Positions 25,573 to 34,940 of a stretch of 64,000 bases of DNA are shown piece after piece. Every line of letters begins with the position of its first letter. The first letter of the stretch is position 1. The notes under the pieces were generated by a model. It searched no databases. It was not told the DNA's origin and saw only the letters and a program-made list of their open reading frames with translations. This DNA is from Natrinema sp. DC36 (lineage in GTDB: Archaea > Halobacteriota > Halobacteria > Halobacteriales > Natrialbaceae), in NCBI RefSeq assembly GCF_020405225.1, contig NZ_CP084472.1, positions 1,488,001-1,552,000 on the forward strand, in the 5' to 3' direction. The position numbers and the translations under genes are program-made.

Positions 25573-27873
25573 TCAGTTCTCGTCAGATGTCACGTTCTCA
25601 GCGGTTTCGTTGTCGGCCGTCGCGTTCGCAGTGGTTTCGTTGCCAGCCGTTTCGTTTCCTGCCGTCTCGTTGCCAGCCGATTCCGCCATACCAGCGCCCG
25701 TTTCGGGCGGAGTCAGGGAATCTCCCTCGCCCGGTGGAACGATCTGCATGACCGCGCCCGTGTCTCCTTCGGGGACGCCAACCTGGTTCGCGAGGACGTA
25801 CACGTTGCCGTTGGAGTCCTGGCCGAACTGCCGGACGAAGTAGGGGAACGAGCCGTCTTCGGTGCCTGCGACCTGAAGCTCTTCCATCTCCCAGAGTTCG
25901 TCCCGCGGGACGACTTGCTCCTGACCGGCACCGCCGGCCTCTGCCGCGCCGTCGGCGGCGGTCTCGTTGCCGGCCGTCGCGTTGCCGGCAGTCTCGTTCT
26001 CGAAGCCTTCGGACTCGAGGTCGGCCGCGCCGCCTGCCTCGCTCTCGTTCGTCGCGTTGGTCTCGTTCGTCGCGTTGGTCTCGTTCGTCGCGTTGGTCTC
26101 GTTCGTCGCGTTGGTCTCGTTCGTCGCGTTCTCGAATCCCTCGTCTTCGATACCGCCCTCGCCGGCAGTCACGTTCTCGAGGCTGGCGTTTTCCGACTGG
26201 TTCCCGCCGCCGTTACCGGCCATCTGTCCGGCTCCGCCGCTGGGTTCCGTTGCGGCGAGGAGCCGCCCCTGGGGAGACTGCCGCGCCGCGTCCGCCGTCC
26301 AGTCGCCGAAGATGTACTTGCCGTTCAGTTCCTGTACGGCGTCGGCCTCGTAGACGTGACCGCCGACGACCGCGATGCCGACGACCTCACCCTGATAGAC
26401 GTGGGGGTACTCGACGATCGGGTCCTGGAACTCCTGGCCGTCGTACGGCGGCTCGTCGGGAGCCGAGTTCGGGCACTCCTCGGGCGGCTCGCCCGGCGTC
26501 TCCGGGCTGAAGCAGTGGGTGCCCTCCTTGACGTTCCAGCCGTAGTTGCCGCCCGACTCGACGATGTTGACCTCCTCGTAGAGGTCCTGTCCGAGGTCTG
26601 CGACGAACAGTCGGCCGTCGCTGTCGAACGAGATGCCGTACGGGTTCCGGAGGCCCCACGCGTAGTGTTCGGGCAGCGCCTCGTCGGAGTCGGCGAGCGG
26701 GTTGTCGTCCGGAATGCCGTAGGGCCGGTCTTCGCCCTCGCTGTCGACGTCGACGCGGAGGATGCTGCCGAGCAGGTTCTCGCCGACGTCCTGTCCGTTG
26801 CCGCCTTCGTTGTCGCTATACCAGTCCTGGACGTGTCCCAGCATGGAGTCGTTGGCACCGCCGCCGTCGCCCATCGGGACGTAGAGGTAGCCGTCGGGTC
26901 CGAACGCCATCGGTCCCGAGTTGTGGTTGTACTGGGGCTTCTGGAACTCCATAATGACCTGCTCGGACTCGGGATCGGCGGCGCTCATATCCTCGTTGGC
27001 CTGGAACTCGGAGACGACCTCGACGTGACTCCAGCCGTCGGGCGTCTCGTCGTTCGGGGGCCTACTGTAGTGGACGAATAAGCGGCCGTTTTCGGAATAG
27101 TCAGGATGGGGCTGGACGCCGAGCAATCCGCGCTCGTCGTAGTCCTGGCCCTGACTCGCGTAGTCGCCCTCGAAGGTCCCGAGTTCGACCATCCGATCAC
27201 TGACGTCGAGGAACGGCTCGTCCTGCAACCCGTCGCCGGTGACGACCCACAGCTCGCCGGTCTGGTCGGTAACGAAGTACCGGCCCGCCTCGCCGGCGAC
27301 CGCCATGTCCGTCGGCGCGGTCATGCCCTCCGCGATCGTCTGGACGCCGATCTCCGTCCCCTCGCGGAAGAAGCCCTGCATCTGGCCGGCGGCCTCCTGT
27401 TGACCCCCGCCACCGCCGCCGACCTCGATGTCGCCGTTCATCGACGCGCGGTGGGGCTGACAGAAGTACGTTGCCATCTCGCTCGTCGCCTCGAACTCGA
27501 GGGTCTGCGTCTCGCCCTCGGAACTCAGGATTTCGGTCGACTCGAGTTCCTCGCCCTCCTCGCTCTCGATGACGAAGTTGTGCGGCGCGCCGTCGAGGTT
27601 CTCCCACGTCACCTCGTACGTCGTTCCCTCCTGCAGTTCCAGCGTCGGGTTCGTCTCACCCGAAATCGGTTCGGGCGAAACGCCTTGCCAGCCGCTCGTT
27701 TCGCCGCCGAGTTCGATCGTTTGGGTATCGAACTGGGCGGCACCGATCCCACTCAGACCGACGACACCGCCCGCGGCCGCGGCCGCCTGCAGCACGCGAC
27801 GACGGGACGCTGATGGATAGTTGTCGGACGACTCCGATACCGGGGTCGATCGCTCGTTGGGTTGGTCGCTCAT
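25573..27873 (-). CDS. Exported cupredoxin / PQQ-type sugar dehydrogenase fusion with sequon-rich linker and tail
   Basis: 766 residues. A Tat signal (SASRRRVLQAAAAAGG) is followed by a cupredoxin domain (about residues 50-150) with candidate copper ligands H98, C138, H141 and M145 (FCQPHRASM). Next comes a six-bladed glucose/sorbosone dehydrogenase propeller (about 165-540: GLLGVQPHPDYSENGRLFVH, HNSGPMAFGPDGYLYVPMGD, WGLRNPYGISFD). An inserted region (about 550-640) and the C-terminal tail (about 725-766) contain 22 N-X-S/T sequons, ten of them in a NATNET repeat. It probably oxidises an extracellular sugar and passes electrons to copper. Closest known relatives are PQQ-dependent soluble aldose dehydrogenases; cofactor use is inferred. 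Confidence 0.85.
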   Translation of the reverse strand: MSDQPNERSTPVSESSDNYPSASRRRVLQAAAAAGGVVGLSGIGAAQFDTQTIELGGETSGWQGVSPEPISGETNPTLELQEGTTYEVTWENLDGAPHNFVIESEEGEELESTEILSSEGETQTLEFEATSEMATYFCQPHRASMNGDIEVGGGGGGQQEAAGQMQGFFREGTEIGVQTIAEGMTAPTDMAVAGEAGRYFVTDQTGELWVVTGDGLQDEPFLDVSDRMVELGTFEGDYASQGQDYDERGLLGVQPHPDYSENGRLFVHYSRPPNDETPDGWSHVEVVSEFQANEDMSAADPESEQVIMEFQKPQYNHNSGPMAFGPDGYLYVPMGDGGGANDSMLGHVQDWYSDNEGGNGQDVGENLLGSILRVDVDSEGEDRPYGIPDDNPLADSDEALPEHYAWGLRNPYGISFDSDGRLFVADLGQDLYEEVNIVESGGNYGWNVKEGTHCFSPETPGEPPEECPNSAPDEPPYDGQEFQDPIVEYPHVYQGEVVGIAVVGGHVYEADAVQELNGKYIFGDWTADAARQSPQGRLLAATEPSGGAGQMAGNGGGNQSENASLENVTAGEGGIEDEGFENATNETNATNETNATNETNATNETNATNESEAGGAADLESEGFENETAGNATAGNETAADGAAEAGGAGQEQVVPRDELWEMEELQVAGTEDGSFPYFVRQFGQDSNGNVYVLANQVGVPEGDTGAVMQIVPPGEGDSLTPPETGAGMAESAGNETAGNETAGNETTANATADNETAENVTSDEN
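26044..26133 (-). repeat. 18-bp tandem repeat within the sugar dehydrogenase gene
   Basis: The 18-base unit CTCGTTCGTCGCGTTGGT (plus-strand sense) occurs in register from 26044, 26062, 26080 and 26098, with a final partial copy at 26116. On the coding strand each unit encodes a six-residue NATNET period. The copies are identical at DNA level, which indicates recent expansion or homogenisation and predicts copy-number variation between strains. Confidence 0.85.
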
Positions 27874-28048
27874 AGTGCGCTCACGACAGGCGGTTGCCCG
27901 AGACGAGGATAAACAGATCCGACCGTTCCTCCGATTTCATCGCTCAATCGAACGTTGTCTTCGAATCGCCCGACGGGAAGGGCTGTAAAAGGGTATTACT
28001 CGAGCCGAATGGACGATCTTCTCCGACGCTAATCCGATGTTCAACCGC

Positions 28049-29731
28049 TCACATCGCGCCGCCAGGCTGGTACTCTCCGAACTCGTCGCGCATGACGTTG
28101 CAGATCTCGCCGACCGTCGCGTACGCCTTGACCGCGTCGATGATGTAAGGCATCAGATTCTGGTCGCTCCGCGCCGCGTCGCGCAGCGCCTCGAGGGTCG
28201 CGTCGACCGCTTCGTCGTCGCGCTCCGCGCGGACGTTCGAGAGACTATCGATCTGGCGCTGTTGGTCCTCGGCCGTGACCTCTTCGACGTCCATCTGGGG
28301 ATCTTCGTCGACCTCGAACTCGTTGACGCCGACGATGATCCGCTCTTTGTCTTCGATCTCCTTCTGGCGGTCGAAGGCCGTATCCTGAATCTGGCGCTGA
28401 ACCCACTGCTGTTCGACGGCATCGCGCATGCCACCACGGTCGTCGACCTCCTCTAAGATCTCGTAGGCCTCTTCTTCGACCTCGTCGGTCAGGGATTCGA
28501 CGTAGTAACTGCCAGCGAGCGGGTCGATGGTGTCGGCCGCGCCGGACTCGTGGCCGAGGATCTGTTGGGTGCGCAGTGCCGTTCGGACGGACTCCTCGGT
28601 CGGCAGCGCGAGGGCCTCGTCCTTGCCGTTGGTGTGGAGACTCTGGGTGCCGCCGAGGACGGCCGCGAGCGCCTGATAGGCGACGCGGACGACGTTGTTC
28701 TCGATCTGCTGAGCGGTCAGCATCGAGCCGGCCGTCTGAGTGTGGAACTTGAGCTGTTTGGACTTCGGATCGTCCGCGTCGAAGCGCTCGTCGATGATGT
28801 CGTGCCACATCCGGCGGGCCGCGCGGAACTTGGCGACCTCCTCGAAGATGTTGTTGTGGCCGTTGAAGAAGAAGGAGAGCTGCGGTGCAAAGTCGTCGAC
28901 GTCGAGGCCGGCCTCGATCGCCGTCTCGACGTACTCGATGCCGTCTCCCAGCGTGAAGGCGAGTTCCTGGGCGGCCGTCGAGCCGGCCTCGCGGATGTGG
29001 TAGCCCGAGATCGAGATCGTGTTGAACTTGGGCGTCTCCTCGGCACAGAAGTCGAAGATGTCCGTGATGATCCGCATCGACGGCTCGGGCGGGTAGATGT
29101 ACGTGTTGCGCGCGATGTACTCCTTCAGAATATCGTTCTGGATTGTACCCCGAAGTTCCTCGCGGTCGACGCCCTGCTGGTCACCCACCGCGATGTACAT
29201 CGCCAGCAGCACCGATGCCGGCGCGTTGATCGTCATCGAGGTCGAGACCTCGTCGAGCGGGATGCCGTCGAAGACGGTCTCCATGTCGTCGAGCGAGTCG
29301 ATCGCGACTCCGGCCTTGCCGACCTCGCCGGCGGCCATCGCCGCGTCCGAATCGTACCCCATCTGCGTCGGCAGGTCGAAGGCCATCGACAGTCCGGTCT
29401 GGCCCTCGTCGAGCAGATAGTGATACCGCTCGTTGGTGTCCTCGGGCGTCGAGAACCCCGCGTACTGGCGCATCGTCCACAGCCGACCGCGGTAGCCGGT
29501 CGAGTAGATACCGCGCGTGTACGGCGGCTCGCCGGGATTCCCCAGATCCGCCTCGTACTCGAGGTCGTCGACGTCCGCCGGCGTGTAGAGTCGATCGACC
29601 TCCTGACCGCCCGTATCAGTGGTAAACGTTTCCCTGCGCTCGCCGAACCGCTCGAGGACGGGTTCGACTTCCGCCTCGTGCCACTCCGCTTTGCTGGCAC
29701 GGATCTCCTCGAGTTCGTCGGGATCGAACAT
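28049..29731 (-). CDS. mcmA: Methylmalonyl-CoA mutase large (catalytic) subunit
   Basis: 560 residues, matching the separate catalytic subunit of archaeal two-part mutases; the B12-binding domain (DxHxxG) is absent and must be encoded elsewhere. Features: [74 protein letters not shown] and [19 protein letters not shown]. It isomerises (R)-methylmalonyl-CoA to succinyl-CoA in propionyl-CoA use. The ATG at 29731 starts [17 protein letters not shown], the family-like N terminus. The related epimerase gene lies 2.9 kb downstream on the same strand. Confidence 0.95.
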   Translation of the reverse strand: MFDPDELEEIRASKAEWHEAEVEPVLERFGERRETFTTDTGGQEVDRLYTPADVDDLEYEADLGNPGEPPYTRGIYSTGYRGRLWTMRQYAGFSTPEDTNERYHYLLDEGQTGLSMAFDLPTQMGYDSDAAMAAGEVGKAGVAIDSLDDMETVFDGIPLDEVSTSMTINAPASVLLAMYIAVGDQQGVDREELRGTIQNDILKEYIARNTYIYPPEPSMRIITDIFDFCAEETPKFNTISISGYHIREAGSTAAQELAFTLGDGIEYVETAIEAGLDVDDFAPQLSFFFNGHNNIFEEVAKFRAARRMWHDIIDERFDADDPKSKQLKFHTQTAGSMLTAQQIENNVVRVAYQALAAVLGGTQSLHTNGKDEALALPTEESVRTALRTQQILGHESGAADTIDPLAGSYYVESLTDEVEEEAYEILEEVDDRGGMRDAVEQQWVQRQIQDTAFDRQKEIEDKERIIVGVNEFEVDEDPQMDVEEVTAEDQQRQIDSLSNVRAERDDEAVDATLEALRDAARSDQNLMPYIIDAVKAYATVGEICNVMRDEFGEYQPGGAM

Positions 29732-29819
29732 TATGGTTATCGTGGACCGGACGGGGCTTGAACTTTGATGAACGCGCCGCGTTTGCGCGTCCGTCCAGCA
29801 GACCCGCGTTCCGACCGTT

Positions 29820-30185
29820 TCAAACGCTATCGGTCGGATCGTGTTGCGCCGCCATCCGCGATGCTTCGTCGGCGTATCGCTCTCGAGTCGTCGAATCGTC
29901 GACGCTCCCGAGCGCATCGGACGAGACGAGTAACCCGGCTTTCGTCTCTCGAGCGGGCCCGGTAAAGCTCGTCAGTGCGCGCTCGCGGCGGTGGTACCGC
30001 CGGCCGTCCTCGGTCGCGTACACGAGGATGATGAGATTGAGTTCGTCGTCGCCGTACGTTCGCTCGACGAGCCAGACGCGGACCTCGTCGCTTTCGCCGT
30101 CGTCGCTGTCGTCACTGCCATCGCTGCCATTGCTGTCGTCGGAATCGATCCGTGCAGCAGCCGAATCTGACTGGTTCGAATTCAT
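29820..30185 (-). CDS. Hypothetical acidic protein
   Basis: 121 residues. The first 35 are Ser/Asp-rich and probably disordered. A core of about 65 residues follows with strands [20 protein letters not shown] and [19 protein letters not shown] and the helix-like [19 protein letters not shown]. It is a small haloarchaeal protein of unknown function; no catalytic or metal motif seen. It lies 88 bases upstream of the mutase gene on the same strand and diverges from the membrane protein at 30242. Confidence 0.65.
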   Translation of the reverse strand: MNSNQSDSAAARIDSDDSNGSDGSDDSDDGESDEVRVWLVERTYGDDELNLIILVYATEDGRRYHRRERALTSFTGPARETKAGLLVSSDALGSVDDSTTRERYADEASRMAAQHDPTDSV

Positions 30186-30241
30186 GACTATCACTTCGAC
30201 CGTAACAACCGCTTATGTCTCGCGCCGTCGACGCCTCGGTC

Positions 30242-30481
30242 ATGGCAACGGAACCGACGGGCGGGTCCGACGACGCGGGCGATCGTCGCCGCGCCGCCCG
30301 CTACGTCGCGCCGTTTCTCGTGCTCGGACTGGTGAATCTCGGTCTCTTGCTCCGCTGGGGGCTGGATCCGCTGTGGGCCTTTGCCGTCGTTCCTCCGATG
30401 GCGTTTCTCTCCGGGATCGGCTGGATTGCGTTCCGCCACGGCTTCCCGGAGCGATCGGCCGGAGCGGGCCCGAACCGGTGA
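30242..30481 (+). CDS. Small two-helix membrane protein
   Basis: 79 residues. A charged N terminus (about 20 residues) is followed by two hydrophobic helices, YVAPFLVLGLVNLGLLLRWG and LWAFAVVPPMAFLSGIGWIAF, and a short basic tail. The ATG at 30242 gives a clean start; an in-frame ATG-equivalent 27 bases upstream is possible. Function unknown. It shares a 56-base promoter region with the divergent gene at 30185. Confidence 0.65.
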   Translation: MATEPTGGSDDAGDRRRAARYVAPFLVLGLVNLGLLLRWGLDPLWAFAVVPPMAFLSGIGWIAFRHGFPERSAGAGPNR

Positions 30482-30504
30482 CCGCAGTGACGATGACCTC
30501 ACGG

Positions 30505-31089
30505 TTAGCGTCCCGTATCGTACTTGTACGTCGCCGATTCGGGGTCGATGCCGAAGTCTTCCGGTAACTCCTCGTCGTCCGCGTCGTCGCGCCCCTCCGG
30601 GGCGTTCTTGAACGCGTCCCGGAGCCGGTCGGGCATTCGGAACTCGGCGACGTCGATCGAAAGCGCCACCGCATCCGGATCGACGCCGTCGCGTTTGGCC
30701 GCGAGCCGGTCCTGCAGCACGGACGGCAGGTCGGATTCGTCGATCCGCTGGAAGCCGAACTGCGCGAGATAGGCACCCTCGCCGGTCAGGGTGTAGACGG
30801 TATCGAACCCCTCGTCGCTCGCGTACTCCACGAGCCGTTCGACGACGTGGGCTCCGACGCCCTGTCCGCGCCAGTCCTCGAGGACGCCGATGCTGGTCAG
30901 TTCGCAGACGTCCTCGCTTTCGTCGGGCTTGTGGACGCGGATACGGCCGAACCCGGCTTTTTCGCCGGATTCCTCGTCGACCGCGACGACGTAATCACGC
31001 GAGCGAAACGCCGTCTCGTCGAGGCCCATCGACTCGATGTGATCCAGCAACCAGACCTCTTCCCTGTTTTTCGCGTCCCGGACGTACAT
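30505..31089 (-). CDS. GNAT-family N-acetyltransferase
   Basis: 194 residues. The acetyl-CoA binding loop is clear: ELTSIGVLEDWRGQGVGAHVVERL, with VYTLTGEGAYLAQFGFQRID as the C-terminal strand. A C-terminal extension of about 60 residues (residues 130-194) is acidic and not part of the standard fold. The ATG at 31089 begins MYVRDAKNREEVWLLDHI. Substrate unknown; it could be a small molecule or a protein N terminus. Confidence 0.88.
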   Translation of the reverse strand: MYVRDAKNREEVWLLDHIESMGLDETAFRSRDYVVAVDEESGEKAGFGRIRVHKPDESEDVCELTSIGVLEDWRGQGVGAHVVERLVEYASDEGFDTVYTLTGEGAYLAQFGFQRIDESDLPSVLQDRLAAKRDGVDPDAVALSIDVAEFRMPDRLRDAFKNAPEGRDDADDEELPEDFGIDPESATYKYDTGR

Positions 31090-31178
31090 GAATCGACGTA
31101 GGCGGCGTGTGGCCAAAAGCGTTTGTGAGTTGCCAGTATCACGTACGGACCGCCGTAGTACGAGACCGGTACCACCGT

Positions 31179-32105
31179 TTACCCGGCCGATAATGCCTCA
31201 TCGAGCCGGTCTTCGATATCGTCCAGTTCCTCGCGCAGGGCCTCGCCCTCGGCGTCCTCGAGGTCGTCGATCCGGTCGGCGATCCCCTGCAGCCGCGAGT
31301 ACTTCTCGTCCTCGTCGACGCCGGTCTTCTGCACGTACACGTCCTCGTCGACGTCGTAGACCTCGCTCTCCTCGAGATCGGTCACCGCGAGGACCACGTC
31401 CATCTTGTCCCGATCGATGCCGGTGACCCACTCGCGGGGGATGCCGCGCTCGTCGAGGGCGGCGAACACGGTTTCGGCGTCCTTCGGCCGGCGGCGCTCC
31501 CGCGTCGTCCGTCTCACGGTGCCGTACCGCCCGTGAAGCCGCTGATCGGGACCGAGTCGGTCGAGCAGCGGCTCGCGGGCCGACCGGCGCAGCCTGTCGG
31601 ATCCGTGCTGGACGTCCGACGCGAGCACGTAGAGATCGGTCAGCGAGTCGGTGTCGAGCGCCGACGGTCCGTCGGCGTCGATCTCCTCGAGCAGCGCCGC
31701 GAGCAGCATCGCATCGTCGTGAACGCGCTCGGGCGGGTCCCGCGCGTCCGCCGCCGGGACGAGAAACGGCGTCTCCCCGCCGACGGCGTCGGGGTCGTAC
31801 CCGATCGTCTCGTCGTCGGTCGCGTACGTGTCGGCCAGCGTCACGATGCTGGCGTACGGCTCGACGCCCGGCTGTAGTTGCTCGATGGCGACCGAGCCCT
31901 CGTCGAGTCGCTCGAGGAGGACGACGAACTGCTCGCGCCAGAGCGGCCGCCGCTCGCCGCTGTCGCCGAACCGGACCACGATTCGATCCTCGGCGGTCCG
32001 CTCGATTCCGAACGGCCGTTTGGAGACCGGCGTGAGCAGTTCCGCACCCGGCTCGAGGGCCTCACACTGTTTTCTGAGGGTCGTCCAGGTATCGTCGGGT
32101 TCCAT
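31179..32105 (-). CDS. Haloarchaeal conserved hypothetical protein
   Basis: 308 residues. The N-terminal half (about 1-190) has RPFGIERTAEDRIVVRFGDS and a run ending LTDLYVLASDVQHGSDRLR. A middle segment (GRYGTVRRTTRERRRPKDAETVFAALDERGIPREWV, positions 200-240 roughly) leads into a C-terminal acidic helical tail with coiled-coil character. No catalytic motif is evident and I do not recognise a named family. The upstream in-frame extension to 32144 was not used because the ATG at 32105 starts cleanly with MEPDDTW. It diverges from the aldehyde oxidoreductase gene. Confidence 0.7.
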   Translation of the reverse strand: MEPDDTWTTLRKQCEALEPGAELLTPVSKRPFGIERTAEDRIVVRFGDSGERRPLWREQFVVLLERLDEGSVAIEQLQPGVEPYASIVTLADTYATDDETIGYDPDAVGGETPFLVPAADARDPPERVHDDAMLLAALLEEIDADGPSALDTDSLTDLYVLASDVQHGSDRLRRSAREPLLDRLGPDQRLHGRYGTVRRTTRERRRPKDAETVFAALDERGIPREWVTGIDRDKMDVVLAVTDLEESEVYDVDEDVYVQKTGVDEDEKYSRLQGIADRIDDLEDAEGEALREELDDIEDRLDEALSAG

Positions 32106-32326
32106 ACGGAGCCTACGGCGAGCGGGCGGAAAAAGCGCGACCACGAATCTGCCACCCGTCTCGACGACCGGGGGCAGAGTGTCGATCGGTCTCGAGGCGA
32201 CGAGTGACGTTCCGGCTTCCGAGCAGAATCATACTCCTGTTGATCGAGTCGGCTGGCACTGCGAATCCGATAGCTGCCGTCGAACGGGGACCCAGAGCTA
32301 AGGGCCCCCGGGTGCTATTCCGCCTC

Positions 32327-33994
32327 ATGCTCCACGCAGAAGGCCCGCTCCTCACCGTCGACGTCGGTGAGCGATCGGCAGCCGAAACGGCCATCGACGA
32401 CGTGCTCGAGACGAACGTCGGCGGGCGAGCAGTCGCGACCGCGCTGGCCCACGAACGAATTCCGTTCGACGCGGATCCGTTCGGTCCCGAGAATCGCGCG
32501 TATCTCGCCACGGGACCCCTCCAGCAGTCCGGCATGTCCTTTACCGGTCGAATGAACATGACCGGGCTCTCGCCGCTGACCGACGGCCTGGTCTCGACCA
32601 ACGCGGGGGGCTACCTCTCGCGGAACTTCGTCGGGACGGGAATCAGCGTCCTCGAGGTTGTCGGACAGAGCGACGAGCTATTGGCCGTTCACGTGACGGA
32701 TCAGGGCGTCGAGTTCGAAGCGGTGCCGGAGCTCGAGGGGGCGACGGTGCCGGAGACCTCCGAATACGTGACCGAACACCACGACCTCGGCGCGGACAAC
32801 TGCATCGCGATCGGGCCGGCCGGCGAGAATCGGGTTCGGTTCGCCTCGGTGATGACGTTCGACTCGCGAGCGTTCGGTCGCGGCGGACTGGGTGCCGTCC
32901 TGGGATCGAAGAACGTCAAATGCGTCACCTTCGAGGGCGACGCCGCGCCGACCGTCGAGATTCCGGATCCGCCCGAGATGGACGTCCACCGGGAGGCGGC
33001 GCAGTCGGACGACCTGATGCGGCGACAGGGGACGACGGGCAGCACCGAGTTCATCAACGACAACTTCGCGCTTCCAACCCGGTACTTCAGCGAGTACGAG
33101 TTCGAACACGCGGATCGGATCGGCGGCAACGCCGTCGAGGAAAAGAAGTACAAGAAGGGCGCGTGCTCGGCCTGCGCCTACGCCTGCAAGCTCCCGACGC
33201 GGGACGAGGAGACCGGCGTCGAAACCGAAGGGCCTGAGTTCGAAACCGTCTACGCGTTCGGCTCGAGCCAGGGCGTCGGCGACATCGTCGACGTGATGCG
33301 GGCGAACGAGTGCTGTGACTCCCTCGGGATGGACACCATTTCCGCCGGCGTCACCGTCGCGGCCTACCTCGCGAGCGAGGACGAGTTCGGAAACGCGGAA
33401 CTCGCACGGGAGGTCACCGAGCGGATCGCGTACCGCGAGGGGATCGGAGACGCCCTCGCCGAGGGAGTCGATCGCTGTCACGACGAACTCGGCGTCGACA
33501 ACTACACCGTCAAGGGAATGGAGTTCGCCGCCCACGACGGACGCGTCCTTCACGGACAGGGGCTCTCCTACGCCGTCGCGAATCGCGGCGCGGACCACAT
33601 GTACGCCGGCATGTTGACCCTCGAGTACAGCGGCGAACTCGATCCGGAGGGCACCCTCGGGAAGGCCGAGCGGCTCGTCCAGGAGGAGAACGCGGCGGCG
33701 TTCCGTGATACGGGCATCGTCTGTGCGTTCGGCAGCGACTACGTCACCGACGACCGACTCGAGACGCTGTTCGACGCCGACTATGCGGACCTCATGGAAA
33801 TCGGAGCCCGAACCGTTCGCCTCGAGCGTCACTTCAACAATCAGCGCGGCTTCGACCGCGCCGACGACGGGTTACCGTACGAGATTCCCGACCTCGAGGG
33901 AGCGATCGACGAGTACTACGCGGCGCGGGGCTGGACCAACGACGGAACGGTTCCGGACGTGGCGCTCGAGACGGTCGCACCGTCGGCGGACTGA
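32327..33994 (+). CDS. aor: Aldehyde ferredoxin oxidoreductase family (tungstopterin Fe-S enzyme)
   Basis: 555 residues, typical length for one-subunit AORs. The domain-1 signature is near the N terminus (DVLETNVGGRAVATALA, SPLTDGLVSTNAGGYLSRNF). The 4Fe-4S ligands are C280, C283 and C287 in CSACAYACKLP, with the distal Cys at C466 (GIVCAFGSDYV). It oxidises aldehydes to acids with ferredoxin as acceptor, using a bis-pterin tungsten centre. A MoaD-like protein is encoded 37 bases downstream on the opposite strand, a usual neighbour for AOR genes because MoaD supplies sulfur for pterin synthesis. Substrate not assignable. Confidence 0.92.
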   Translation: MLHAEGPLLTVDVGERSAAETAIDDVLETNVGGRAVATALAHERIPFDADPFGPENRAYLATGPLQQSGMSFTGRMNMTGLSPLTDGLVSTNAGGYLSRNFVGTGISVLEVVGQSDELLAVHVTDQGVEFEAVPELEGATVPETSEYVTEHHDLGADNCIAIGPAGENRVRFASVMTFDSRAFGRGGLGAVLGSKNVKCVTFEGDAAPTVEIPDPPEMDVHREAAQSDDLMRRQGTTGSTEFINDNFALPTRYFSEYEFEHADRIGGNAVEEKKYKKGACSACAYACKLPTRDEETGVETEGPEFETVYAFGSSQGVGDIVDVMRANECCDSLGMDTISAGVTVAAYLASEDEFGNAELAREVTERIAYREGIGDALAEGVDRCHDELGVDNYTVKGMEFAAHDGRVLHGQGLSYAVANRGADHMYAGMLTLEYSGELDPEGTLGKAERLVQEENAAAFRDTGIVCAFGSDYVTDDRLETLFDADYADLMEIGARTVRLERHFNNQRGFDRADDGLPYEIPDLEGAIDEYYAARGWTNDGTVPDVALETVAPSAD

Positions 33995-34031
33995 AGGTGG
34001 GAGAGAGCGAGGCCGGACCGAAACCGTGCGG

Positions 34032-34310
34032 TCAGCCGCCGTAGACTGACGGAACCAGCCGAATCACGGAATCGTCCGTCAGTTCCGTCTCGAGGCCGTC
34101 GATGTGGACGACGTTCTTCGTGTCCCTGGTGACGACCGTGTCTCCAGCCAACCCTTCGCCGTCGTCGGCCACGAGCTCTCCCTCGAGCGGGTACGCGGCC
34201 TCGAGTTCGACCAGGAGTTCGCCGACCGTTTCGGCGTCAGTCTCGTAGAAAACCGTCTTTTCGCCGACCGCATCGCGGAAGGGGCCGAAGAAGACGCACT
34301 CGAGTTGCAC
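34032..34310 (-). CDS. MoaD/ThiS-type ubiquitin-fold sulfur carrier (SAMP-like)
   Basis: 92 residues with a GTG start, ending in the diglycine GG required for adenylation and thiocarboxylation. The fold features are an N-terminal beta strand LECVFFGPFRDAVGE, central SELLVELEAAYPLEGEL-like helix, and a C-terminal VIRLVPSVYGG strand. In haloarchaea such proteins act both in molybdopterin/tungstopterin synthesis and as ubiquitin-like modifiers (SAMPs), activated by UbaA. The adjacent AOR gene favours the pterin role. Confidence 0.85.
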   Translation of the reverse strand: MQLECVFFGPFRDAVGEKTVFYETDAETVGELLVELEAAYPLEGELVADDGEGLAGDTVVTRDTKNVVHIDGLETELTDDSVIRLVPSVYGG

Positions 34311-34430
34311 ACCGCGACGTTCGACGCGTTCGCTCTTGTAGCCGTGGGTTCGATGGACTCCTGTTGACAGAGCGGGGAGGCGAGCGGTAGTCGCCGGCCG
34401 GAGTTCCCCGGTGTCGCTACGTCTCGCGAG

Positions 34431-34940
34431 TTACGACGGGGTCAGCTGTTCCCACAGGGATTTCAAGTCCTTCGCGGTCGCCAGGGTTTCGAGTTCGCGG
34501 AATGCGGATTTCTCCTCCTCGTAGTTCGATTCGAGGGGAGTCTGGACGTCGTTGCCGAGTTCGAGTTGCTCCCCGAGCGTCGTCAGTCCCTCGTAGGCCG
34601 TCATCTCGACGCGCTCGGTCATCATTCCCGCGTTCAGGTAGACCATGTTGAGCAGTTCGTCGTCCTCGATCCGGGACTCGAGTTCCCGCCGATCCTCCTC
34701 GAGCCCCTCGAGGACGGAGGAGTTTCGCGCTTCCGCGGGTCTGTCCAGGGCCGCGAAGACCTCCTCGAGGCGCTGGACCTGCGTGCGCGTTTCCTCGCGG
34801 TGATCGGCGAAGCCCTGACTCATTCGGTCGTTGGTCGTGTGTCGGGCCATCTCGTCGAGCGCCTCGACGAGTTCCCGTTCGACGTAGTACTGTTGGGCGA
34901 GCTTGTGGACGAACAGCTCCTGGAGATCGTTCATTGTCAT
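34431..34940 (-). CDS. DUF892/YciF-type ferritin-like protein
   Basis: 169 residues, almost entirely helical. The ferritin-like helices are recognisable: LQELFVHKLAQQYYVERELVE, then HREETRTQVQRLEEVFAALD, ELLNMVYLNAGMMTERVEMT and a final YEEEKSAFRELETLAT. Glu and His residues in these helices are typical di-metal ligands. The YciE/YciF group is associated with stress responses and biofilm; direct activity is unproven. An alternative ATG lies 6 bases downstream of the chosen start. Confidence 0.82.
   Translation of the reverse strand: MTMNDLQELFVHKLAQQYYVERELVEALDEMARHTTNDRMSQGFADHREETRTQVQRLEEVFAALDRPAEARNSSVLEGLEEDRRELESRIEDDELLNMVYLNAGMMTERVEMTAYEGLTTLGEQLELGNDVQTPLESNYEEEKSAFRELETLATAKDLKSLWEQLTPS

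Noticed and set aside
26044-26133. Tandem 18-bp repeats considered as a CRISPR array
   Set aside because: The units are contiguous without spacers and lie in frame inside a coding region.
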